The position numbers were made by a program, and so were the translations under genes. From contig JAHCMI010000013.1 in assembly GCA_019192545.1 (NCBI GenBank), forward strand, positions 1 through 64,000: 64,000 nt of DNA. Reading direction: 5' to 3'. Below, piece after piece: positions 48,301 through 56,458 of this stretch (the stretch's first letter is position 1; each line of letters starts with the position of its first letter). The notes under the pieces were generated by a model. That model did no database searches, was not told where the DNA came from, and worked only from the letters and a program-made list of their open reading frames with translations. The DNA is from Rivularia sp. MS3 (GTDB lineage: Bacteria; Cyanobacteriota; Cyanobacteriia; Cyanobacteriales; Nostocaceae).

Positions 48301-49525
48301 TATCTTCAACTGTTGCCAGCACTCCTACTATATTTCCCTGTGAATCGCGCAAGGGAATTTTGTTAGTATCCAACCAAACTTGTTTACCATCTGCTTGTTG
48401 CTTCTTCTCGACAATATGTAATTCTGGGATGCCAGACTCTATGACTCGCTTATCCCATTCTCGATAAAGTTCGCACTGTTCTTTTGTTTCGTACAATTCA
48501 TAATCAGTTTTGCCTCGGATTTCCTCTACGGAACTTAAACCCCATACATCAGCAATTTTTTGATTGCAGCCAAGAAAAATACTATTGCAATCTTTCCAAA
48601 AAATAATTTGAGGGATGCTGTCTACTACTAACTGTAAAAATTTCTTTGACTCTATCAATTCTTCTTGAAATTGATGACGAGAAACTATAACTCCCAAACA
48701 TTGAGCAGCAATTTGTAAAATTAACTTTTCGCTATCTAGCCATTGACGCTCTTTGCTACAGCTATCGAAGCGAATATATCCCCAAAAACTGCCTGCGATC
48801 TGAATTGGTATTACTAAAATTGAATTAATATTTGCAGCTTCTAAATCTTGCCGTTCGGAATCAGGAAAATCATTTACAGAGCCTGCAATTATCTCTTCTT
48901 TCACAAGAATAGAATGCCATCGTGGAAAAATATCGCATTCTGCTTCAAATTGATTATTTGACCAACTTTTATTAAAATTATTCGTTACTATAGAAACTCG
49001 ATCTACTTTCACCGCACTTCCTAAATCCCTTAAAGTATGATTAATGGATTCGGTAAAATTGCTGCTATTTCCGATATTATTTATTGCTTTAATAACACTT
49101 TTAGCAAATTCATCTTGAGAATGAGAAGCGGTTATTTCTTTAATAGTACCTACGACGAATTGATTTCCCGCATCATCATATAATAAAGATTTTTTTGTCG
49201 AAACAATATAAACTATTCCTCGGGCATCTTTAAAATATCCTTTATCTTCATAGCTCATACCTGAAGTGAATATTAATTCATCTTTCTCCCAGAAAATATC
49301 GGCTTGTTCGTTTGAGAAAAATTCGTAGTCAGATTTACCAATCAGTTCTTCTCTTTGATAACCCGTCAACTGACAAAAAGCATTATTAAGAAATATCCAG
49401 TTATGTTTTCGATCTTTGACAAAAATTGGGTCAGATACACTATTGATTATTTCAAGCAAAAAACTTTGAGAAAGGTAATTCCCAGAGTTATCTGCTGGTA
49501 GATAGGAGTTCATTGGCGGAGTCAT
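45341..49525 (-). CDS. Seven-PAS plus GAF sensor histidine kinase
   Basis: A 1394-residue soluble kinase. PAS (about 17-130), GAF (about 135-290), then six more PAS units to about 1085, a coiled coil, HisKA AHEINNP (H1137) and HATPase (DNGYGIP, GTGLGLSMS). There is no receiver. Two internal tandem duplications are plain. The units starting LSANVPGMLYQF and LAANVPGMLYQF are one pair. The units with ASIDGILVVDE-type cores (AAIDGILVVDENQN and ASIDGILVVDEYRE), each followed by GxTFERY and YFRDITERK, are the other. The PAS set suggests integration of several redox, oxygen or small-ligand cues, but no heme or flavin residue can be assigned by eye. Confidence 0.92.
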   Translation of the reverse strand: MTPPMNSYLPADNSGNYLSQSFLLEIINSVSDPIFVKDRKHNWIFLNNAFCQLTGYQREELIGKSDYEFFSNEQADIFWEKDELIFTSGMSYEDKGYFKDARGIVYIVSTKKSLLYDDAGNQFVVGTIKEITASHSQDEFAKSVIKAINNIGNSSNFTESINHTLRDLGSAVKVDRVSIVTNNFNKSWSNNQFEAECDIFPRWHSILVKEEIIAGSVNDFPDSERQDLEAANINSILVIPIQIAGSFWGYIRFDSCSKERQWLDSEKLILQIAAQCLGVIVSRHQFQEELIESKKFLQLVVDSIPQIIFWKDCNSIFLGCNQKIADVWGLSSVEEIRGKTDYELYETKEQCELYREWDKRVIESGIPELHIVEKKQQADGKQVWLDTNKIPLRDSQGNIVGVLATVEDITERKQVEEALAQNEAFLRTIYDGVELGIVVYEVTKDNNIHYFGINKATELVSGLSNQQVVGKAPSKVLGEVFGKEIEQRNQDCLLKGKPITFEETLRLEDKEILLLTTLTPLSNDSGRVYRIISTSTDITAQKQAEATLRESEEKFKKLSANVPGMLYQFKIDADGSMSFPYASPGSYELLNIQAEDIQAESNLFFSMIHPEDYKTFDTCLKNSAKTLEPFYWEGRLSKSSEQIQWMKAASRPQKQSDGSIIWNGFITDITHLKQTEKALQSAYDEMESLVLIRTKELTKTNKVLQAEIEERKNTEAKVQKLAANVPGMLYQFQLCADGSMTFPYVSSGCYEIYDLKPEQIEADASLIFSRAHPNDLKAFKMSMEISVKNVEPWEHEGRIVLPGGNIKWIKSRARPEKLQNGTILWHGFVLDITERKQAEKALLLSNAMLQAQQEAAIDGILVVDENQNILSCNQRFVELWQIPQSVINTKDENQFLVSIVDKFTNVGKFINEVENLSNDVEKSIRDEIDLGDGRTFERYCAPISSLKGEYFGRVWYFRDITERKLAEQSLLRTNSILQAQQEASIDGILVVDEYRESISYNQRFLELWEINRSVIDTGKHEQIFAAMLEKLDKPEEFVSTLEYIFKYPEKSCRNEIYLKNGKTFERYIASVNSLDGNNYGKIFYFRDITERKQAEAKLRQQTQELENTLLQLQRTQVQLIQSEKMSSLGQLVAGIAHEINNPVNFIDANLIYTQEYFEDLLKLIEIYQRNFPESIEAKEFIQEIEFDYLLEDLPSIIKSMKTGAERIAQIVLSLRTFSRLDEAELKKVDIHESIDSTLMILQNSLETQPHRAAIIITKEFGDIPLIECYAGKLNQVFLNILNNAIDALEEAIKNNQISENEYPQIRILTKLIGQNIVQISIIDNGYGIPEDNLSRLFDPFFTTKPVGKGTGLGLSMSYQIIVEQHDGQLNCISTLGEGTEFQIQIPVSCHHIAM

Positions 49526-49571
49526 CTATTGCTAATCAGCTTGATAATTGCTGCTTGTATAGCCTCATCTC

Positions 49572-49583
49572 CTATTATTCCCA
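49572..49583 (-). promoter_or_regulatory. Weak kinase leader motif (copy e)
   Basis: The minus strand reads TGGGAATAATAG, 47-58 bp before the ATG of the seven-PAS kinase. Only the first eight bases match the consensus strictly, and spacing is longer than in the other copies. Confidence 0.35.
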
Positions 49584-49786
49584 ATCTTGAGTGTATTTAA
49601 ACAGAAGTCGAAAAATAAATAGTCCAGCGATCGCGGTTGAGTGATGTTAGGAATCTTCTGCGAACGTATTAATAGTACTTCTAGCGTCAATGTTGTTGTT
49701 AAAACTTTAATGGCTGCCCATCATACAGTCTTAGCCTAAAGGTTTTCTTTTGATTGGGCAGCTTTAAATTTTTTATTACAAATTTT

Positions 49787-50677
49787 TCAAAGAATTAAAT
49801 GCTTGTTTAATAGTCCAACTGTAATTTCAAGTCTTTCTAAATGAGGTAAAACACCAGTATCTGGTATTACATAAAAATTACTAATGGCATGTGGATTTAA
49901 ATCAGCTAAACGTTTTCCTAGCTTGACGTTAATAAATTGTGCTTTCTCGCCCCAAAGTATATCTGTAGGTACGGTTAATTGTTTGATATACAAACTTAAA
50001 TCAAAGTACAAATCGCCTCGTAAAAACGCTAAAGCTGCAAATATAGCATTAGGTTGTTGGGCTGAAGCTAAGTAAGCCTGAACAATTTCTTCTGATATTC
50101 GTTTGGGTTTTGCAAATAGAAAACTTTGCAAAAAATTTCTGACTGCAATTTCATTTTCCGCACCCAATTTATAAATTAAATTATCTAATAATGGTGTATT
50201 GATAACTTCTAAAGGAAGCCTACGCCCGCTACCTTGTCCAAAATCATCAAATCCAGAAGGGCAGCAAAGAAATAAACTACGAAACAACTGCGGTTGTTGA
50301 ATGGCCAAACGAATAGTTAAAGCAGCAGTGATGGAAGAAGCTACAATTGTTACAGGCTCTCGACAAACTTGTTTGATAAATTCTGCAATAGTGGTGATGT
50401 AATCGTTAATCTGATAATTTCTCACCGGATGAGAAGATTCACCCCACCCAATCAAATCTGGGGCAAAAATGCGATGAGTTGCAGCAAAAGCAGAATATAC
50501 TTTTGACCATTCGTAAGCAGAAGCACCACCACCGAAGTTATGTAAAAAAACTATTTGGGGTAAATTTTCAATTTCAGCAATATCCCAAGGTGCAGCAGTT
50601 TGGGTGTAGTAAACCATTGCTCCGAGAGATGTTTGAATAATTTTATGTCCAAAACCAGGAGGTTGAAATTGAAGCAT
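49787..50677 (-). CDS. Alpha/beta-fold hydrolase
   Basis: A 296-residue alpha/beta hydrolase. Opening strands lead to VFLHNFGGGASAYEW (oxyanion His-Asn-Phe-Gly) and FAPDLIGWGES. The nucleophile elbow reads VASSITAAL, where the usual G-x-S-x-G is A-S-S-I-T, so the active Ser is plausible but the motif is atypical. The acid would lie near ILWGEKAQFI, where the expected Asp is not obvious, and the base His is in LPHLERLE. Close relatives in cyanobacteria may therefore be weak or non-hydrolytic. Start: ATG at 50677 (MLQFQPPGFG); the upstream TTG at 50701 would add eight residues. Confidence 0.8.
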   Translation of the reverse strand: MLQFQPPGFGHKIIQTSLGAMVYYTQTAAPWDIAEIENLPQIVFLHNFGGGASAYEWSKVYSAFAATHRIFAPDLIGWGESSHPVRNYQINDYITTIAEFIKQVCREPVTIVASSITAALTIRLAIQQPQLFRSLFLCCPSGFDDFGQGSGRRLPLEVINTPLLDNLIYKLGAENEIAVRNFLQSFLFAKPKRISEEIVQAYLASAQQPNAIFAALAFLRGDLYFDLSLYIKQLTVPTDILWGEKAQFINVKLGKRLADLNPHAISNFYVIPDTGVLPHLERLEITVGLLNKHLIL

Positions 50678-50793
50678 AAGGGGAGGAAGAATAGGGGACA
50701 ATGGGACAAGGGGAAGTTAGAAGTTAAAAAAAGTTAAACAATTTTATTCTTCGCCTTTAACCTTTACCCTTCAGCCTTAATAATTGCTAATTG

Positions 50794-51288
50794 TTACTTT
50801 TTACCAATGTGTGCGAGTTCGTCGAGATTATCGCCATTAATATGATATGCTTGACCGAATCCAATTACAAAACGACCTTTGTAGGGAGTAAGCTTAAAAA
50901 TACGAAAATCCCCTAAACCGCGCAGCATTTCAATTATTTCGCCGAAACGCTCTGCAAAATCATTGACAACCTGTTTCCATTCGTTAGTTTCGCGCTCTAT
51001 TAAAGTCGCAGTACAATCATAATCTAACCTGCGACGAGCAAATATTTGTGGGGCTTGAGCTTCGTCTTCAATAAACAAAACACTTGCCTTTTGATTGACG
51101 TTAAGATTTTGCGTATGTGTTGAAAGCCCGCTAACGTAAATATAAATATTTTTCGATTCGTCTATTACAAAGGGAGTATAACTACCGTTGGGAATTCCTT
51201 CTTTATTTACCGTACTGATAATAAGGCTCTGAAATTGTTGGATAAATTTTTGATATTCTGCTGTGACCTTTTCGATTTGGTTCATCAT
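50794..51288 (-). CDS. HugZ-like heme utilisation / PPOX-family protein
   Basis: A 164-residue split-barrel protein resembling HugZ, the heme-binding and degrading PPOX relative. Visible features: FQSLIISTVNKEGIPNGSYTPF (beta1-2), IYIYVSGLSTHTQNL (phosphate-binding loop), ASVLFIEDEAQAPQIFARRRL, and a C-terminal FVIGFGQAYHING (about 137-149). The AYHI histidine is where HugZ enzymes carry heme-related residues. Heme iron recovery is a reasonable guess but not proven. Starts ATGATG at 51288/51285. No TonB-dependent or heme transporter is adjacent. Confidence 0.82.
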   Translation of the reverse strand: MMNQIEKVTAEYQKFIQQFQSLIISTVNKEGIPNGSYTPFVIDESKNIYIYVSGLSTHTQNLNVNQKASVLFIEDEAQAPQIFARRRLDYDCTATLIERETNEWKQVVNDFAERFGEIIEMLRGLGDFRIFKLTPYKGRFVIGFGQAYHINGDNLDELAHIGKK

Positions 51289-51953
51289 ACTAATTAGCTG
51301 TACTTAGAGATATTGTTGACAGATTTACTTGACGACGCGAATTGATTAAAAATAAAAACAACTTCTAAGTTTTCTATAACTAAAAGCTGTCTGTATGCTT
51401 GTTACAAAAATTTATATATGAATTGATATATGAATTTTTGTGAGATTTTTTGTATAAATTTTTGTATAAATTTTTGTATAAAATTATATATTTGAATATA
51501 GTATCTCTCATAGTTTGATAATACCCAGTTTATCAATAATTAGGTCTTATCGAAATTAGAGTTTGGTTTTTCTATCGGGTTTATAAATATGCTTAATTTT
51601 TGCTCGCGGTCTTTACTTGGTAGCAAATTTGACTTATTTGCAAAATTATCTACCGTGCATAAATGCTAATTGATTTGCAATGGGCGATTAATACCGATGT
51701 CATTGCTTTTAAAAAGCAGTTCTCGATTGTTACTTATAATATGTATTATCTTATGGTTGATTGATTGACTAATTCTATGGCTTGAAATCTAGCTAGTTTC
51801 GATTTCGGTTTTGAGGAATTAAGTTTTTTAATTAAGGCGGTTGAAATCCGTAGCATCATTGCTTTGCAACCAACCGGTAGCTTTTGTACGCGAAGATTGC
51901 ATTTTTTGTTTGAATAAATCTTTGTTCATTCTATAGCCAATACTCCAACTATT
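51289..51953. repeat. Spacer with 12-bp AT-rich tandem repeat at 51451-51486
   Basis: Three copies of TGTATAAATTTT (the last degenerate) lie at 51451-51486. No gene or RNA is recognised in the rest of this 665-bp divergent spacer. Confidence 0.6.
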
Positions 51954-52625
51954 ATGACTGAGTTTCACGAAATGTTGAATCTGCTCGAAGCCGAGAGAGA
52001 GCGTTATATATTAGAGGCTGGACGTTTAGAACGTCGCTTACAATCGATTCGCACTCAAGTGTCTGCCATAGATAACTTAATATCGGGTTATATCGAAGAA
52101 AATCTTCACCATAAATTCGATCAACATTTTCCTCAATCCGAGACTCAAGCATATTTAGAAGCAGGTAGACTTAACTATAATAATCTATCGATTAATGAAA
52201 ATACTGAAAATCAGTCAAACTCGAATGCTGATTTTGATAAGAAAGAACTTAATCTCGCAGATAACTATGATGAGTCGCCATCGCAGCAACAAAAACTTGA
52301 TATTTCTGATATTCCAAAAATGAAGGTAGCTAGGCAATCAGAAAGTTTGCCGATGTTACCCGAATATAAAGGGTATTCTATCAAAAACGCCGTTCTTATC
52401 TTAATGCGCCGCCAACCCGAAAATCATTTTCATATCCATGATATTGTTGACAATTTATACAGAGATAATTTAACGCGCAAACAACGCGATACTGCGAGGG
52501 TAAGCGTTACCAAAGCTTTATCCCTGGGTTTTAAATCCGGTTTATGGTTTAAAGTTTTGCATTCTAAGGGGGTATACACGTTAACTTATAAAAAAGGGGT
52601 AACTGCTAAAACCCCTAAAGATTAA
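51954..52625 (+). CDS. Coiled-coil protein with C-terminal winged-helix domain
   Basis: A 223-residue protein of unknown function. Residues 1-50 form a Glu/Arg-rich coiled coil, 60-140 are a polar, likely disordered linker, and 145-215 look like a winged helix (YSIKNAVLILMRRQP ... FHIHDIVDNLYRDN ... RVSVTKALSLGFKSGLW ... GVYTL). This resembles HARE-HTH-type domains that connect DNA-binding or chromatin-like modules. A DNA-binding, dimeric regulator is plausible. It is isolated, and its downstream region (52626-52849) is AT-rich without features. Confidence 0.6.
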   Translation: MTEFHEMLNLLEAERERYILEAGRLERRLQSIRTQVSAIDNLISGYIEENLHHKFDQHFPQSETQAYLEAGRLNYNNLSINENTENQSNSNADFDKKELNLADNYDESPSQQQKLDISDIPKMKVARQSESLPMLPEYKGYSIKNAVLILMRRQPENHFHIHDIVDNLYRDNLTRKQRDTARVSVTKALSLGFKSGLWFKVLHSKGVYTLTYKKGVTAKTPKD

Positions 52626-52849
52626 TAAGTTTAAGTAATTGGATTTAATCGGATTGAATTAAAATTAAATTATTTTTCTTTAAATATATAATTTTTAACG
52701 TTTACAATTTAAAAAATTATATAATTAAAACCTCAATATAAAAGCAAAGACTAAAAGTATTAAAAGTTACATAGAAACGATTTCGCCCGGTCTCGATTAG
52801 CTCAATATAATTTAATCAAATAATTGAAGATTAAGAAAAATTAAAATAA

Positions 52850-53242
52850 TTGCAAACTCGAATCATTCAAATGCTGGTTGATGTTAGCAGCGTGCAGGAA
52901 TTCGTACATAGTGATGAAGTTATCCATCGAGATAATAAATTGGTTTTAATTGATTTTGGTGCGGTTAAGCAAATGCGAACCTAGATGGCAACATCTTCAA
53001 CAGTAAATACTGTTACTATTAGCACTCCTGGATATATAAGCGCAGAGCAATCCCAAGGAAAACCGCGCCTAAACAGCGATATATATGCGTTAGGTTTGAG
53101 TGGCATATTACAGCTATTTCAAAAATTTAAATCATATCGCTCTCCAGAAGTACTTATTGCCCAATTTATGTTAACGGCAGTTTGTTTTTATTCAATAGCT
53201 GAATTTATCTATCTGCGAGTAGAAAATAAAGCAAGAAGTTAG
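52850..53242 (+). pseudogene. Decayed Ser/Thr protein kinase fragment
   Basis: One frame reads VIHRD, then directly NKLVLIDFGAVKQM, a TAG stop (52982-52984), and onward TPGYISAEQSQGKPRLNSDIYALG. The catalytic loop has lost the K-P-x-N residues (about ten codons deleted), and the DFG segment is cut off from the activation segment by the in-frame stop. Comparable intact text (HRDIKPSN, LVLIDFGAVKQ, SDIYAVG) is in the 543-2864 kinase. The last 45 codons (from about 53110) look like a membrane segment not belonging to a kinase core. The N-lobe is missing. Confidence 0.85.
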
Positions 53243-53289
53243 AATTAAAAAACATATAATAAATCAAAGCAGCACCAATATATATTAAA

Positions 53290-53463
53290 ATGTTTAAAAA
53301 TCCATTAAATTTACTTGGCTTTGCTTTTATAATAGTAGCAATAGTGTTAGTGGGTAGACTTGTACGTCATAAATGATTTTAACGTCAAGATATATTATTA
53401 TTAGTAATTGCATATTTCATTAGCGGTATAATATTTTTAAATCAAAAGTGGTATAGACAATAA
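53290..53463 (+). pseudogene. Small two-helix membrane protein with in-frame stops
   Basis: ATG at 53290 opens 28 codons with one hydrophobic helix (LLGFAFIIVAIVLVGRL) to TGA at 53374. A second stop (TAA) follows two codons later, and the same frame continues with a second helix (DILLLVIAYFISGIIFL) to TAA at 53461. Same-frame continuation suggests a recently broken protein of about 57 residues, or a real 28-residue peptide. Family unknown. Confidence 0.35.
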
Positions 53464-53664
53464 TTTATCCAGGTACATATAATATTACTGACAATTTATA
53501 ATTTAGTTTACACTATAGAAAGCATTCCTTTAAAAGTTAATAGGTAGTAGAATCAGCAAATAGGAGATAATCAGGCAAGAGTTAGAATAATTGATTATTA
53601 ATGATAATTGAATTAATGATTAAATTAACTTCTAACTTTAGAGTTCATAACTTATAACTTAAAC

Positions 53665-55143
53665 ATGTGGGATTTAAATAGATTCATTAAAACTCTAACC
53701 TTCTTTGAAGTAATCCCGATGCTTAATTGGGTACAGGATTTATTCAAAGGTGTTAAGACGGATAATCCAGATAAATTAATTGGAGCAAAAACAGTGGGTG
53801 TAGTATTAGTCGCAGGTGCAACAGGTGGCGTTGGTAAACGAGTCGTGCAGCGACTGATTGATAAAGGTTACAAAGTAAGATGTTTGGTACGCGATATCGC
53901 TAAAGCTAGGTCAATTCTTGACGATAAAGCCGATTTAGTAGTAGCAGATATTACTAAAGCTGAGACTTTGAATTCTTTATTAATGACGAATATTCAAGCC
54001 GTTATTTGCTGTACTGCGGTGCGAGTACAACCGGTTGAAGGTGATACCCCAGATAGAGCCAAATACAATCAGGGTGTTAAATTTTATATGCCCGAAGTTG
54101 TTGGCGATACTCCGGAAAATGTAGAATACAAAGGAGTAAAAAACTTAGTAGAAGCTGCAAAAAAACACTTACTTCCATCAAACGAAAGAATACTATTTGA
54201 TTTTAGTAATTCATCTGTAGAGATAAAAAATGTATGGGGTGCTGTAGATGATGTAGTTATGGGTGGAGTTAGTCAAAGTAATATTCGATTGTCTTCAGAT
54301 ACAGCAGTATTTTCTGGTAATGTTTCGACTGAAAACTCCGGTGGATTTGCTTCAGTTAGAACTAAAAATTTCGACCCTTCTTTTAATTTATCCGGTTATA
54401 AAGGTATTGAAATTCGCGTTAAAGGAGATGGAAAACGCTACAAATTCATCTTGCGTACAGAAACAAATTGGGATGGTATCGGCTACTGTTATTCTTTCGA
54501 TACCCAAACAGATGCTTGGATAAACGTTAAGATTCCGTTTACAGATTTAATACCCGTTTTTCGTGCCAAAACAGTACGGGATGCTCCGACGATTGATGTC
54601 AATAAAATTTGTTCGTTTCAATTAATGTTGAGCAAATTTGAATACGATGGAGGACTAAATCCTAATTTTTCGGCTGGAAATTTTGCATTAGAAGTTGAAA
54701 CAATTAAGGCTTACGGCAAAGAAGAATTACCACAATTTGTTTTAGTAAGTTCGGCAGGAGTCACTCGTCCCGGAAGACCTGGTATAAACTTAGAAGAAGA
54801 ACCTCCAGCAGTAAAATTAAACGACCAACTCGGAGGGATTCTGACTTGGAAATTAAAAGGAGAAGATAGTTTAAGAACAAGTGAAATTCCTTACACTATA
54901 ATTAGACCATGTGCCTTAACAGAAGAGCCAGGTGGTAAAGAATTAATTTTGGAGCAAGGTGATAATATCAAAGGTAAAATCAGCCGCGAAGATATTGCTA
55001 AACTTTGCGTACAAACTTTACAACAACCTTTAGCCTGTAATGTAACTTTCGAGGTAAAAGAAGGAGAAAATAACGCTAGCTATATAGATTGGGAAGAACT
55101 GTTTAAAACAGTTGATCGCGATAAATTACCAATCGGCGGTTAA
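53665..55143 (+). CDS. Atypical SDR with inserted CIA30 domain (HCF173-like)
   Basis: A 492-residue protein. An NAD(P)-binding Rossmann start is VVLVAGATGGVGKRVV (about 47-62). The fold is interrupted by a CIA30 domain at about 180-345 (WGAVDDVVMGGVSQS ... GGFASVRTKN ... LRTETNWDG), then resumes with FVLVSSAGVTRPG and YTIIRPCALTEEPGG. CIA30 insertion in an atypical SDR is the architecture of plant HCF173, which assists psbA mRNA translation; complex I assembly factors share CIA30. A role in photosystem biogenesis is plausible but inferred. ATG at 53665; another at 53719 (MLNWVQDLF) is possible. A small secreted coiled-coil gene follows 41 bases later. Confidence 0.85.
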   Translation: MWDLNRFIKTLTFFEVIPMLNWVQDLFKGVKTDNPDKLIGAKTVGVVLVAGATGGVGKRVVQRLIDKGYKVRCLVRDIAKARSILDDKADLVVADITKAETLNSLLMTNIQAVICCTAVRVQPVEGDTPDRAKYNQGVKFYMPEVVGDTPENVEYKGVKNLVEAAKKHLLPSNERILFDFSNSSVEIKNVWGAVDDVVMGGVSQSNIRLSSDTAVFSGNVSTENSGGFASVRTKNFDPSFNLSGYKGIEIRVKGDGKRYKFILRTETNWDGIGYCYSFDTQTDAWINVKIPFTDLIPVFRAKTVRDAPTIDVNKICSFQLMLSKFEYDGGLNPNFSAGNFALEVETIKAYGKEELPQFVLVSSAGVTRPGRPGINLEEEPPAVKLNDQLGGILTWKLKGEDSLRTSEIPYTIIRPCALTEEPGGKELILEQGDNIKGKISREDIAKLCVQTLQQPLACNVTFEVKEGENNASYIDWEELFKTVDRDKLPIGG

Positions 55144-55184
55144 AATCTATATTCGCCTTGTCCCCTTTTCCCCATTTCCATTTT

Positions 55185-55532
55185 ATGTTTAAAAAGTTAT
55201 TGTCCGTAATCTTTTTAGTCATTATACTTTGGGGTAGTTTACTTTCGGGTAAAGCTTATTCTGGCTTATTTGAATCCCGTTTGAATAATTTAGAATCAGA
55301 TTTTTACCGTTTAGAATCTCAAGTAAACCGTATAGAAACACAATTAAATCGAGTTGGTGCTTCTGGGCAAAAAATTCCAAATCAGCCTTTATCTCAACCT
55401 CGCCGAAGAAGATTATCGCAGCGACAACGTGACAAAATGTTTGATAGACTCGCAACTCTGGTAATTGAACTCAAGCAAGATATTCAACAATTACAAAAGC
55501 GAGTTTCTCAATTAGAAAAAACTAATAATTGA
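55185..55532 (+). CDS. Small exported coiled-coil protein
   Basis: A 115-residue protein. An N-terminal hydrophobic segment (about 4-24, LSVIFLVIILWGSLLS) ending GKAYSG acts as signal peptide or anchor. Two heptad-rich stretches follow (LNNLESDFYRLESQVNRIE, about 32-50, and a C-terminal LIELKQDIQQLQKRVSQLE) separated by a basic RRRRLSQRQRD linker. Function unknown. ATG at 55185 directly precedes the signal-like sequence; a TTG at 55158 would add nine residues that spoil it. Probably cotranscribed with the SDR-CIA30 gene. Confidence 0.65.
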   Translation: MFKKLLSVIFLVIILWGSLLSGKAYSGLFESRLNNLESDFYRLESQVNRIETQLNRVGASGQKIPNQPLSQPRRRRLSQRQRDKMFDRLATLVIELKQDIQQLQKRVSQLEKTNN

Positions 55533-55584
55533 GAAATCTTATCCTGGCGATAAAAGTTCTTCAAGTAATCACTAACAACTAACT

Positions 55585-56343
55585 ATGAATCTTCTTACCT
55601 ATGTAATGCATTTAGCGGGTTCTGGCGCAAGTGCTTATTTTAGCGCTCTTCAAATTCGCGATATCAAAACACGTCCAAATATTTTAGCAGGATTCCAATT
55701 AGCTGAATCTGGCTCTGTTCCTTTTTTAACTAATCTTAGTCAACGTGCTGCTGCTGAAGGTGATATGTGGCTCTCAGAAAAATTAGCAAAGCACGCAGAA
55801 GACGAAAAAAGACACGGGCAAATTTTTGCTCATGCACTTAAACAGCTTGATAAAAAAGTTCGAGACTTTAAAAGCCAGTCATCAGATAAAAACGCAAACA
55901 GTAATGGTGAAAAGAAATCAAAACAACGGAGTTCTTTTTTCGGTACATATTATCAAGGTTACGAAGGAGAGCAGTTAAAAGCAGAAAACATTGACTGGAA
56001 TGTTTTTATGGCTAGTACCTACATATTAGAATTGGATGCTAGCAAAGACTTTGCTCGGATGGCGAAAGCTTTACCAGAAAATGATTATAAAGCTCGTAAC
56101 CTTAAATTAGGAATGCTCAACATTGCTAAAGACGAAACAACTCATGCAGCATATCTCTACGAAGCAATGAATCGTAGAATGAATGCAATTGAGGTGCAGC
56201 AACTTATTGATGAATGGAGACAACGTAAAGTAAATGCGATTACGGCATATGTTACTAACAAGTTGCAAGGTACAGACAATACACCTTCCTTGGTAGAGGA
56301 AGAGAAATCGTCAGAAAAAGAAGCCGAGTTAGTAGTTGCTTAA
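55585..56343 (+). CDS. Ferritin-like di-iron domain protein
   Basis: A 252-residue all-helical protein. Metal-ligand candidates sit as in ferritin-like four-helix bundles: Glu in FQLAESGSV (about 37), EDEKRHG (about 73-79, ExxRH), Glu in YILELDASK (about 149) and KDETTHAAYLYE (about 192-203, ExxH). This resembles di-iron hydroxylases or rubrerythrin-like proteins rather than storage ferritin. A Lys/Ser-rich insertion (about 95-120) lies between the helix pairs. It follows the SDR-CIA30 and coiled-coil genes on the same strand, 52 bases away, so one transcript is possible. Substrate unknown. Confidence 0.8.
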   Translation: MNLLTYVMHLAGSGASAYFSALQIRDIKTRPNILAGFQLAESGSVPFLTNLSQRAAAEGDMWLSEKLAKHAEDEKRHGQIFAHALKQLDKKVRDFKSQSSDKNANSNGEKKSKQRSSFFGTYYQGYEGEQLKAENIDWNVFMASTYILELDASKDFARMAKALPENDYKARNLKLGMLNIAKDETTHAAYLYEAMNRRMNAIEVQQLIDEWRQRKVNAITAYVTNKLQGTDNTPSLVEEEKSSEKEAELVVA

Positions 56344-56409
56344 CTAAACTTATTGTATAGTTTAGGTCTTTAGCTATTTGACGGAATAACTTTTAGTTTT
56401 GCAATATGC

Positions 56410-56433
56410 GTTCCCAGTCTGGAGACTGGGAAC
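56410..56433. repeat. Perfect palindrome GTTCCCAGTCT-GG-AGACTGGGAAC
   Basis: An 11-bp perfect stem with a two-base centre between convergent genes (56343 + and 56459 -). It is a dispersed repeat type in cyanobacterial genomes as I remember them, and may act as a terminator. Confidence 0.8.
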
Positions 56434-56458
56434 AAGAGCAAAATTAAGCAAAAAATTG

